A stretch of DNA of 64,000 nt from Chitinophagaceae bacterium (GTDB lineage: Bacteria; Bacteroidota; Bacteroidia; Chitinophagales; Chitinophagaceae): assembly GCA_016721725.1 (NCBI GenBank), contig JADKHN010000001.1, positions 1 through 64,000 on the forward strand. The letters run 5' to 3'. Made by a program: the position numbers and the translations under genes. The notes beneath the pieces are model-generated. The model saw only the letters and a list, made by a program, of their open reading frames with translations. It made no database searches and had not been told where the DNA came from. Of the stretch, positions 57,114 to 64,000 are shown in pieces. Positions within the stretch are counted from its first letter, which is position 1; each line of letters starts with the position of its first letter.

Positions 57114-57872
57114 ATGTCAAAGAAGAACAGCAAAGGCCGCAGGGAATTCATCGCCAATTCCCTGAAAAGCGGACTCGCCATCGGCATCAGTATGAATGCC
57201 ACGGGCAGTTTCCTCCAATCCTGTTCACCGGCGAAGGCCGTTGCAAGCAGCGCTTTTCAAACCGGTTTCGATCAGCAGCCCCTTCCCTATAAATACGATG
57301 CGCTGGAGAATGTGATCGATGCCATGACCATGGAGATCCATTATTCCAAACACGCGGCGGCTTATTCCAAGAACCTGAAAGACGCGGCCATGGCTGAAAA
57401 AGTGGATGCCGCCAAACCTCTGGAAGAATTGCTGGCCCGCATATCCTTTTTTTCCGCCAAGATGCGCAACAACGGCGGCGGCCATTATAACCATGAACTG
57501 TTCTGGCAATGCATGCGTCCAAAGCAGGCCAATAATATACCCACAGGGAACCTGGCCTCAGCGATCGACAAGGCATTCGGCAGTTTTGATAATTTCAAAA
57601 AGCAGTTCGCAGATGCCGGCAAAAATCGTTTTGGCAGCGGCTGGGCCTGGCTCTATACAGATAAGGACAAGAACCTGAAGATCGGCTCCACCCCCAACCA
57701 GGATAATCCGTTAATGGATATCAGCGACATAAAAGGATTCCCGATCCTGGCCCTGGATGTATGGGAACATGCTTATTATTTGAAATACCAGAACAAGCGG
57801 GCAGACTATATCGAGAACTGGTGGAATGTGGTGAACTGGGATTATGTGGGGCAACGGTTTGAGAAAAGTTAA
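57114..57872 (+). CDS. Secreted Fe/Mn superoxide dismutase with Tat-like signal
   Basis: The 252-residue product starts with a twin-Arg leader (KGRREFIANSLKSGLAIGIS) that ends in a lipobox-like SFLQSC, so the enzyme is probably exported folded and held at the membrane. The dismutase domain keeps all four metal ligands: His in MTMEIHYSKH, His in GGGHYNHELFWQ, and Asp and His in LALDVWEHAYYLKY. FGSGWAWLY and the end NWWNVVNWDYVGQRF are typical. It converts superoxide to H2O2 and O2. Most bacterial Fe/Mn SODs are cytoplasmic, so the leader is notable. It lies 14 bp after the Lpt permease gene and may be in one operon. Confidence 0.92.
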   Translation: MSKKNSKGRREFIANSLKSGLAIGISMNATGSFLQSCSPAKAVASSAFQTGFDQQPLPYKYDALENVIDAMTMEIHYSKHAAAYSKNLKDAAMAEKVDAAKPLEELLARISFFSAKMRNNGGGHYNHELFWQCMRPKQANNIPTGNLASAIDKAFGSFDNFKKQFADAGKNRFGSGWAWLYTDKDKNLKIGSTPNQDNPLMDISDIKGFPILALDVWEHAYYLKYQNKRADYIENWWNVVNWDYVGQRFEKS

Positions 57873-57964
57873 CTAAACTGTTTTAGTTATTTAGTTTGTT
57901 AGTTTGTTAGTTTTTAGTTCTCTTATATCCGGAGATCAAGCACTTATTACTCACGATCGATCCA

Positions 57965-58489
57965 ATGAAGAAATACCTGATACCTTTTTTCCTCACCGGC
58001 ACCCTGATCATGATGGTGGTGATGGCGATGACCGGTAAACCGCTGAAGAACCCGGAAACGCCCCGGGGTATCCTCGACCTGGAATTTGCCTATAACAGTG
58101 TCATGGTCGATAAGGTGGTGAATACCTGGGCTTCGATCTCTTCGGTAGATACCATCGCGGCAGCTAAAAATAACACCGGACTGGATTTCCTTTTCCTGCT
58201 CTTTTACGCGGGTTTTCTTTACCTCGCTTCCCTGAAAATATATACAGGTTTCGGAGGCGCTTTTGGCAAGGCCGGAAAATGGATCGGCAGGGGGGCCTTG
58301 CTGGCCGGGGTACTGGACATATTGGAAAATACCGGTATGTTAATGAGTCTGAACGGGCACATTTCCGACCCGGTAGCCCTGTTAACAGCGATCTGCGCAA
58401 CGATCAAATGGGTCCTGGCTGGTGTGGCTTTATTATATGTGCTGACAGGGGCTTTCGCACTATTGAGAACCCGGTATATGGGTCGGTAG
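57965..58489 (+). CDS. Four-TM membrane protein, hypothetical
   Basis: The 174-residue product has hydrophobic helices at about residues 4-23 (LIPFFLTGTLIMMVVMAMTG), 74-92 (LDFLFLLFYAGFLYLASL), 108-125 (GRGALLAGVLDILENTGML) and 145-167 (WVLAGVALLYVLTGAFALL). The loop between helices one and two (ILDLEFAYNSVMVDKVVNTW) contains an aromatic/acidic segment. I recognise only similar small membrane proteins of unknown function. It follows the superoxide dismutase gene after a 90-bp gap with TTAGTTTGTTAGT-type simple repeats. Confidence 0.7.
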   Translation: MKKYLIPFFLTGTLIMMVVMAMTGKPLKNPETPRGILDLEFAYNSVMVDKVVNTWASISSVDTIAAAKNNTGLDFLFLLFYAGFLYLASLKIYTGFGGAFGKAGKWIGRGALLAGVLDILENTGMLMSLNGHISDPVALLTAICATIKWVLAGVALLYVLTGAFALLRTRYMGR

Positions 58490-58689
58490 AACCTCCCTGA
58501 ATGGACTCAGCCTTTGTCCAGAGGCACCCCAAAAAGGCACAACTAAAACAAAGGCTGATAAATTGACAAACAATCTGATACAAAGATAGGGACACCCGAA
58601 ACACACCACAAAATTTAAGTCGTTTATTTTGCAAAATTTTATCAAATCACAAGCTGCTTTTATAACTTGAAAAACGCTTACATTCGTTA

Positions 58690-58800
58690 ATGACCCAATG
58701 ACCCAATGACCCAATGACCCAATGACCCAATGACCCAATGACCCAATGACCTAATGACCTAATGACCCACTAACTTAATGACTTAATGACTTTAATCAAA
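58690..58800. repeat. Tandem repeat of AATGACCC
   Basis: About nine copies of a ~10-bp unit (ATGACCCA) drift to ATGACCTA and ATGACTTA. It lies just before the M20 peptidase gene. The 340-bp gap 58490-58828 holds no gene. Confidence 0.85.
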
Positions 58801-58828
58801 CCACTCATCATCAAATAATTCAACCCAT

Positions 58829-60196
58829 ATGCAAGCTTGGAAAGACTACCAGGACCAAAACAAAAAACGCTTTTTGAATGAAATGCTCGACCTGCTGCGC
58901 ATACCCAGTGTCAGCGCCAAGAGCGAACATAAGGAGGATATGCGTAAATGCGCCGAAGCCGTGAAAGCCCGTTTGATGGAAGCCGGGGCTGACAAGGCCG
59001 AGATCTATGAGACCGAAGGCCATCCCCTGGTCTATGGTGAAAAGATCATTGATCCTTCCAAACCGACCGTTCTGGTCTACGGACATTATGATGTTCAACC
59101 CCCTGATCCGCTCGAACTATGGAAAAGCGGCCCCTTTGAACCGGTGATCATCGATGGAAAGATATTCGCCCGCGGCAGTTGCGACGACAAAGGACAATTC
59201 TATATGCATGTCAAGGCATTGGAGATACTGGTCAGAACCAACACCCTCACCAACAACATCAAATTCTGTATCGAAGGCGAAGAAGAAGTGGGCTCACCCA
59301 ACCTCGGAAAATTCGTCGCCACCCATAAGGAATTACTGAAAGCCGATTGTGTGCTCATCAGTGACAGCGCCATGATCAGCCTGGATACGCCGAGCATCGA
59401 TATCGGCGTACGCGGACTCAGTTATATCGAAGTGGAAGTGACCGGGCCCAACCGCGACCTCCACAGCGGAGTCTATGGCGGCGCCGTTGCCAATCCCATC
59501 ACCATATTGGCCAAGATGATCGCCAGTTGCCATGATGAGAACAACCATATCACCATTCCCGGGTTTTACGATGATGTGGTGGAATCAACGGAAGCGGAAA
59601 GGGAACTGATGGCCCTGGCTCCTTATGATGAGAAGGAATTCAAGGAAGACCTCGGCGTTGCAGAACTTTGGGGAGAGAAGGGTTATAGTACCAATGAAAG
59701 GACCGGCATCCGTCCGACCATCGAACTGAATGGCATCTGGGGCGGTTACCAGGGCGAAGGCGCCAAGACCGTTCTCCCCGGCAAAGCAACAGCGAAGATA
59801 TCCGCCAGGCTGGTACCCAACCAGAGATCCGCGGTCATCACGGAAAAGCTATTGAATTATTTCAGGAAGATCGCGCCCCCCTCTGTTACGGTAAACGCTT
59901 TTGAACACCATGGCGGCGAACCCTATATGACCCCGATCGACAGTACAGCATACAAAGCGGCGGCGAAGGCCATGGAGACGACATTTGGCAAGACCCCGAT
60001 CCCGGTCAGGGGCGGCGGCAGCATTCCCATCTGCGCCTTATTTGAAAAAGAACTCGGGATCAAGATCGTCTTCATGGGCTTTGGGTTGGACAGCGATAAC
60101 CTGCACAGTCCGAATGAGAAATTCAACCTGGCTAATTTTTATAAAGGCATTGAAACGATCCCATATTTCCACCAGTATTTTACGGAGATGAGTTAA
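58829..60196 (+). CDS. M20 family dipeptidase (zinc metallopeptidase)
   Basis: The 455-residue product has the M20 catalytic residues in order: metal His/Asp in VLVYGHYDVQPPDPLELW, Asp in ARGSCDDKGQFYMHVKAL, the Glu pair in CIEGEEEVGSPNLGKF, Asp in VLISDSAM and a C-terminal His in DSDNLHSPNEKF. The dimerisation domain starts GLSYIEVEVTGPNRDLHSG. The form is that of the CNDP-type dipeptidases (DUG1/PepV-like), which release amino acids from small peptides. No signal peptide is seen, so it is likely cytoplasmic. Single transcription unit. Confidence 0.93.
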   Translation: MQAWKDYQDQNKKRFLNEMLDLLRIPSVSAKSEHKEDMRKCAEAVKARLMEAGADKAEIYETEGHPLVYGEKIIDPSKPTVLVYGHYDVQPPDPLELWKSGPFEPVIIDGKIFARGSCDDKGQFYMHVKALEILVRTNTLTNNIKFCIEGEEEVGSPNLGKFVATHKELLKADCVLISDSAMISLDTPSIDIGVRGLSYIEVEVTGPNRDLHSGVYGGAVANPITILAKMIASCHDENNHITIPGFYDDVVESTEAERELMALAPYDEKEFKEDLGVAELWGEKGYSTNERTGIRPTIELNGIWGGYQGEGAKTVLPGKATAKISARLVPNQRSAVITEKLLNYFRKIAPPSVTVNAFEHHGGEPYMTPIDSTAYKAAAKAMETTFGKTPIPVRGGGSIPICALFEKELGIKIVFMGFGLDSDNLHSPNEKFNLANFYKGIETIPYFHQYFTEMS

Positions 60197-60327
60197 GATG
60201 GGTGGCAGTGGGCAGTTGGCAGTTGGCAGTAGGCAGTTGGCAGTTAGCAGTTGGCTATTTAGAATTCAAATTGCTGATTTTTTTGAATGCAGCTGATGAC
60301 TGAGAACTGCAAACTGGGAACTGAGAA
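60196..60327. repeat. GCAGTTGGCAGT simple repeats
   Basis: Seven or so copies of GGCAGTTGGCAGT lie between convergent genes, followed by an AACTGNGAACTG stretch. No terminator was recognised. Confidence 0.75.
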
Positions 60328-61491
60328 CTACAATACCCGCTTCGTTCCGGCATACAGTTCATATTCCAGCAATCTGCAGTCGATCTTGCTCGTGAAGAAT
60401 TCGATCCGCCGTTTGGGTTTCAGCCCGATCTTTTTGGCCAGTTCCAGGTTACCCGTGAAGATATAACCGGTATATCCCTTGCATTTCTTCTTCATGAAAT
60501 CTCCGATACGCCCGTATGTCAGTTCCAGTTCGGCTTCAACGCCCAGCCGGTCGCCGTATTCGGGATTGAAATAGACCACTCCATTCCCTTCCTCAGGGAT
60601 CATCGTCTCCTCAAAATCACCCACCCCGAATTCGATCAGTTCTTCCACACCGGCGATGCCGGCATTGATCCGGGATACATTCACCGCGTCTTCGCTGATG
60701 TCGGTGGCGATGATCCTCAATCCCGGGACATCCCTGACCTGTTGTTCGAGTTTTCTAAATGAGGCATCATAGGTCTTTTCATCATAACCTACAATGTGCA
60801 TGAAGGCATAATTGAAACGAAGGAGTCCGGGTTTACGATTGGTGGCGAGCAGTGCCGCTTCAATGGCCACTGTGCCTGAGCCGCACATGGGATTGACAAA
60901 GGGTGAAATGCGGTCCCACCTTGTTGCCAGTAAAGTAGCAGCGGCCAATGATTCGAGCATGGGCGCTTTCCCGGGGATCTTGCGGTATCCGTGTTTGGAC
61001 AAGGTCTCACCGGATGTATCGAGAAAGATCTCGGCAACGGATTCCTGCCAGTACAGATGGATCACGGTCCTGTCCAGCGCGGGTCCCGAATCGGGCCTTT
61101 CGCCCGTTAAATTCCTGAACCGGTCAGCAATGGCGTCTTTCATTTTCACATTCGCGAAGAGCTGGTTGTTGATCGTGGGGTTGTTCACATTACTCGTGAT
61201 GGAGAAATAGCCATCCTTGTTCAAGATGGTTTCCCAGGGAAATTCGATCAGTTCTTTATACAATGATTCGGCATTGGCAGCCGGAAATTCTTTCAGAGAG
61301 AACAGGACCTGGCTGGCGCAGCGCAGGTTGAGGTTGAGTGTGATGCAGTCGTTCAGCGAACCGGATAATTCAACCCCGGTCTTAAAAGTACGGACGGGTT
61401 TATACCCCAATTCAACGACCTCTTTTTCCAGGAAGGGCGACAAGCGATTGCTGCAGGTGATGATGATACGGCTGTTGAGGTGAAAATCCAT
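60328..61491 (-). CDS. rlmL: THUMP-domain 23S rRNA guanine methyltransferase (RlmL-type)
   Basis: Started at the ATG at 61491 (MDFHLNSRIIITCSNRLSPF) it has 387 residues; 14 codons further upstream are probably not translated. Residues 1-150 form the ferredoxin-like and THUMP RNA-binding part. The methyltransferase begins PMCGSGTVAIEAALLATNRKP (SAM loop), has ATDISEDAVNVSRINAGIAG, and the active-site motif is FNPEYGDRLG, the NPEYG variant common in Bacteroidota, instead of NPPYG. The family methylates N2 of guanine in 23S rRNA (G2445 in E. coli). It lacks the RlmK half of E. coli RlmKL. Confidence 0.9.
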   Translation of the reverse strand: MDFHLNSRIIITCSNRLSPFLEKEVVELGYKPVRTFKTGVELSGSLNDCITLNLNLRCASQVLFSLKEFPAANAESLYKELIEFPWETILNKDGYFSITSNVNNPTINNQLFANVKMKDAIADRFRNLTGERPDSGPALDRTVIHLYWQESVAEIFLDTSGETLSKHGYRKIPGKAPMLESLAAATLLATRWDRISPFVNPMCGSGTVAIEAALLATNRKPGLLRFNYAFMHIVGYDEKTYDASFRKLEQQVRDVPGLRIIATDISEDAVNVSRINAGIAGVEELIEFGVGDFEETMIPEEGNGVVYFNPEYGDRLGVEAELELTYGRIGDFMKKKCKGYTGYIFTGNLELAKKIGLKPKRRIEFFTSKIDCRLLEYELYAGTKRVL

Positions 61492-61719
61492 GAGCAAACT
61501 TAGTTTAAATGCCGGAGAATGGAGAATAGACAATGGAGAATGGAAAATGGAAAATGGGCAAATCTTAAGTTGAAGTAGGTTGCTTTTTCATTGAGCATTG
61601 ATCATTGAGCATTGAGCATTTAATATTGAAAATATCTTCTTCGAATTCATCCTATTGCACCTGTCAATAACCTCAAACTTTCAACTTTCAACTTTCAACC
61701 TTCACCTTATCTTTGCACC
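61492..61719. repeat. Simple-repeat gap GGAGAATGGAAAATGG / TTGAGCATTGAGCAT
   Basis: Short direct repeats (AATGGAGAATGGAAAATGG, ATTGAGCATTGAGCATT, CTTTCAACTTTCAACTTTCAA) fill the gap between divergent genes. No long hairpin. They may be slipped-strand products. The promoter of the aminotransferase could lie around TTATCTTTGCACC at 61700-61718. Confidence 0.6.
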
Positions 61720-62919
61720 ATGCTAACGATCAGCCAACGCGGCCAGCACATGCCGGCCTCGCCCATCCGGAAACTGGTGCCCTATGCCGAAGCGGCGAAG
61801 AAAAGAGGCACCAAGGTTTACCACCTTAACATCGGCCAGCCCGATATCGAAACGCCTCCGCAGATCCTGGATGCCGTTCGTCATTCCGACTTCAAGGTAT
61901 TGGAATACAGCCACAGCGCCGGTAATGAGAGTTATCGCCGCAAACTGGTTGACTATTATAAAAAAGTGGGGATCGATATCCGGTACGACCAGATGATCAT
62001 CACTACGGGCGGCAGCGAGGCCATCATCTTCGGTTTCATGGCCTGCCTGGACCCCGGTGATGAAGTGATCATACCCGAACCCTTTTATGCCAATTACAAT
62101 GGATTCGCGGTGGAAGCCGGCGTCATCGTTAAACCCATCACCTCCAATATAGAATCAGGTTTCGCACTACCTCCCATCGAGGATTTCGAGAAGATCATCA
62201 CACCCAGGACAAAAGCGATCGTCGTCTGCAATCCCAATAATCCCACCGGCTATCTGTACAGCGCCGATGAAATGGAGATCCTCCGGCAGATCATCATCAA
62301 GCACAATTTATACCTGTTCGCTGATGAGGCTTACCGCGAATTCTGTTATGAAGGGACCCACACCAGCGCCATGCATTTAAAGGGCGTGGATGATAACGTG
62401 GTGCTGATGGATACGATCAGTAAACGCTACAGCGCCTGCGGGGGACGTATCGGCGCCTTCGTGACCCGGAACAAGGCCTTGCTGGACGCCACCATGAAAT
62501 TCGCCCAGGCCCGATTGAGCCCGCCCAGTTTCGCCCAGATCCTCGGCGAAGCGGCGATCGACCTGCCTGATAATTATTTTGACACCACCAAGGCGGAATA
62601 CAAATTAAGGCGCGATACCATCGTTAAACGACTCAACAGCATACCGGGTGTTTTTTGTCCCAACCCCGGCGGAGCATTCTATGCCATGGCCAAATTGCCC
62701 ATTGATGATTCGGACCAGTTCTGCCAATGGCTGCTGGAATCTTTTTCCTATAATGGCCAGACCGTCATGCTGGCCCCGGCCACGGGTTTTTATGGCACCC
62801 CGGGATTGGGAAAGCAGGAGGTCAGGCTTGCCTATGTGCTGAACACCGAAGCCATCCATGCCGCGATGGATTGCCTGGAAAAGGCATTGGAAGCGTATCC
62901 CGGAAGAAAATTGAATTAA
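61720..62919 (+). CDS. Class I/II aminotransferase (PLP enzyme)
   Basis: The 399-residue enzyme has the aspartate-aminotransferase fold. It starts with RGQHMPASPIRKLVPYAEAAKK and YHLNIGQPDIETPPQILDAV. The substrate and cofactor motifs are TTGGSEAIIFGFMAC, VVCNPNNPTGYLYS, LFADEAYREFCYEG and the PLP lysine in MDTISKRYSACGGRIG (Lys about residue 235). The last Arg that binds the substrate carboxylate is in EVRLAYVLN. The amino acid used is not clear; similar genes in Bacteroidota are annotated as aspartate or methionine aminotransferase. It stands alone between repeats and a terminator. Confidence 0.92.
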   Translation: MLTISQRGQHMPASPIRKLVPYAEAAKKRGTKVYHLNIGQPDIETPPQILDAVRHSDFKVLEYSHSAGNESYRRKLVDYYKKVGIDIRYDQMIITTGGSEAIIFGFMACLDPGDEVIIPEPFYANYNGFAVEAGVIVKPITSNIESGFALPPIEDFEKIITPRTKAIVVCNPNNPTGYLYSADEMEILRQIIIKHNLYLFADEAYREFCYEGTHTSAMHLKGVDDNVVLMDTISKRYSACGGRIGAFVTRNKALLDATMKFAQARLSPPSFAQILGEAAIDLPDNYFDTTKAEYKLRRDTIVKRLNSIPGVFCPNPGGAFYAMAKLPIDDSDQFCQWLLESFSYNGQTVMLAPATGFYGTPGLGKQEVRLAYVLNTEAIHAAMDCLEKALEAYPGRKLN

Positions 62920-62937
62920 GAAGGTCTGCTGAATAAA

Positions 62938-62967
62938 AAGATGCCGGTTCATATGAACCGGCATCTT
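62938..62967. terminator. Bidirectional terminator
   Basis: AAGATGCCGGTTCAT and ATGAACCGGCATCTT form a perfect 15-bp palindrome between the convergent aminotransferase and hydrolase genes. A short A run precedes it on the plus strand. Confidence 0.85.
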
Positions 62968-62988
62968 GCATGATAGTATGTCCTGTAA

Positions 62989-63909
62989 TTACTGGAGATG
63001 AGTCTTGAAGAAATTCACCGTTTTATTCATCGCGTCATCGGTATTGCCGGTGTTGAAACCGTGCCCGTCGAGGTATTCATAATATTCGTTGGGCACCCCA
63101 ATGGAATTCAGCCTTCCCCTCAGCCATTGACTTTGATACAAGGGGACGATGACGTCAATGGTGCCGTGAAAGATGATCGTAGGCCTCGATGTTGCCGTAG
63201 CGGTGGAGAATGGACTGTTGGCCTGGTAAACGGGAACATTCCAGGCCGTATTGTTATATTGGATCAGGAGGTCCTTGATCGGCTTCCCGATCCAGATATT
63301 GAAACTGTTGTACCAGCTCCAGTCGTCGAGTACGGCCGGTCCGAAGAAATCGGCCACGGCCCTCACTTTATTTCCGGTGTTATAAGCATACGTATATAAC
63401 ATCGCGAGATGAGCCCCGGCACTGGCGCCGACCATGAGCAATGAATCCGACACAACGAACTGGGTTTTGTTGTTGAGGATGAAATTCACGGCAGAGGATA
63501 TATCGCCCATGATCTGGGTGTGATGGATATTGGCGGCATTACTGGCCAGGCGGTAATTGACATTGGCAATGGCGGCCTCGGGCCATTTGGCACGAAGGAT
63601 GTTCTTGTAATAATTCATGTCGGACTTGTCACCGGCCTCCCAACCTCCGCCATGGATCAGGATGATGAGCTTGGTCGCGGTGGTCCTGCCGGCAGGCAGA
63701 TAAACATCCATTTTTTGTTTGGGATCGCTGCCGTATGCCGTATCCAGGATGATCCTTTCGATCTGGGTTCCGCCTCCCGTGCCTCCCCCTCCGGTACCTC
63801 CGCCGCCACCGGGCGTTTCCTTGATACAGGAAGACATCAAGAGGCAGACAGCCATCAGGCCAGAAAAAAATACAGGAGAGGCAATACGGGGAAGAGTTGT
63901 TTTGAACAT
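62989..63909 (-). CDS. Alpha/beta-hydrolase (carboxylesterase-like) lipoprotein
   Basis: The 306-residue product has a lipoprotein signal (FFSGLMAVCLLMSSC) and a flexible Gly-rich linker (ETPGGGGGTGGGGTGGGT) that would hold the enzyme away from the membrane. The hydrolase follows: oxyanion motif LIILIHGGGWEAGD, nucleophile in MVGASAGAHLAML (Ser about 164), acid in FHGTIDVIVPLYQ and His in LDGHGFNTGN. The HGGGW / GASAG pair is typical of the hormone-sensitive-lipase and BD-FAE-like esterases that act on acetylated or feruloylated sugars and small esters. The substrate is unknown. It is convergent with the aminotransferase. Confidence 0.88.
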   Translation of the reverse strand: MFKTTLPRIASPVFFSGLMAVCLLMSSCIKETPGGGGGTGGGGTGGGTQIERIILDTAYGSDPKQKMDVYLPAGRTTATKLIILIHGGGWEAGDKSDMNYYKNILRAKWPEAAIANVNYRLASNAANIHHTQIMGDISSAVNFILNNKTQFVVSDSLLMVGASAGAHLAMLYTYAYNTGNKVRAVADFFGPAVLDDWSWYNSFNIWIGKPIKDLLIQYNNTAWNVPVYQANSPFSTATATSRPTIIFHGTIDVIVPLYQSQWLRGRLNSIGVPNEYYEYLDGHGFNTGNTDDAMNKTVNFFKTHLQ

Positions 63910-64000
63910 AATCAGCTGGTTTGTCGGGTTTGATTTGTGAACCCAAGAGACAGCAAAATAAACGCCAATATCAGCGGGCTATTATTAAAACTGGCCTTTT

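Overview
The right part of the window (about 36.7-64 kb) is GC-rich chromosome of a Bacteroidota bacterium, probably family Chitinophagaceae. It carries a giant SprA (type IX secretion), a compact RpoD of the Bacteroidota type, a type IX-sorted subtilase, OdhB/SucB, an LptF/LptG permease and TAnnTTTG-type promoters. The left part (1 to about 35.35 kb) is AT-rich and organised in a completely different way.

The left 35 kb is an integron-like cassette array of about 24 units. Each unit ends in a ~200-bp attC-like imperfect palindrome with an outer AACG...GTT box pair. The decisive evidence is box matching: the GTTxxx that opens a unit is the reverse complement of the xxxAAC that closes the same unit, for essentially every unit, as integron cassette circularisation predicts (for example GTTGTAAGCC with GGCTTACAAC, GTTGCCTGCA with TGCAGGCAAC). 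The array stops at about 35350 next to a hairpin (putative attI). A GC-rich tyrosine recombinase (35520-36728) follows, transcribed in the same direction as most cassettes. It lacks the ~40-residue insert typical of IntI.

Most cassettes hold one minus-strand gene: secreted or lipoproteins, two endonuclease/exonuclease/phosphatase (EEP) proteins, a PD-(D/E)XK-like protein, and a membrane protein with a TIR/SLOG-like domain. One 3-kb cassette carries an AAA ATPase, a DUF262 protein and a nucleotidyltransferase. A ~740-bp cassette ('A'), built around an internal inverted duplication, occurs seven times. A nearly gene-free cassette ('B') occurs three times. Two regions that look like ordinary islands are also single giant cassettes by the box test. 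One (17654-28109, 10.5 kb) holds a divalent-metal efflux operon. The other (28298-33855, 5.6 kb) holds a CBASS-like anti-phage operon: fused XRE-metallopeptidase regulator, PIN-like protein, TM-NUDIX effector, CD-NTase ending in Gly-Gly, stand-alone E2-like protein, and a membrane-anchored second nucleotidyltransferase. Each giant cassette has, 60-75 bp inside both ends, a copy of a new two-stem hairpin family with a conserved loop and covarying stems.

Many genes in the array have single-base frameshifts, usually in short A/T runs, while the right 27 kb is nearly all intact. Sequencing indels in AT-rich DNA are the simplest explanation, so these genes are annotated as continuous reading units with the break stated.

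Right of the recombinase come a repeat- and poly-G-rich gap, sprA-ruvA (minus), REP-like repeats, fabH, a subtilase, a small secreted protein, an RsmB-type methyltransferase, more REP-like repeats, sucB, rpoD, a START-like protein, a conserved hypothetical, an LptF/G permease, a secreted superoxide dismutase, a small membrane protein, an M20 dipeptidase, an RlmL-type methyltransferase, an aminotransferase and an alpha/beta-hydrolase lipoprotein. I saw no tRNA, rRNA, CRISPR array or insertion-sequence transposase.
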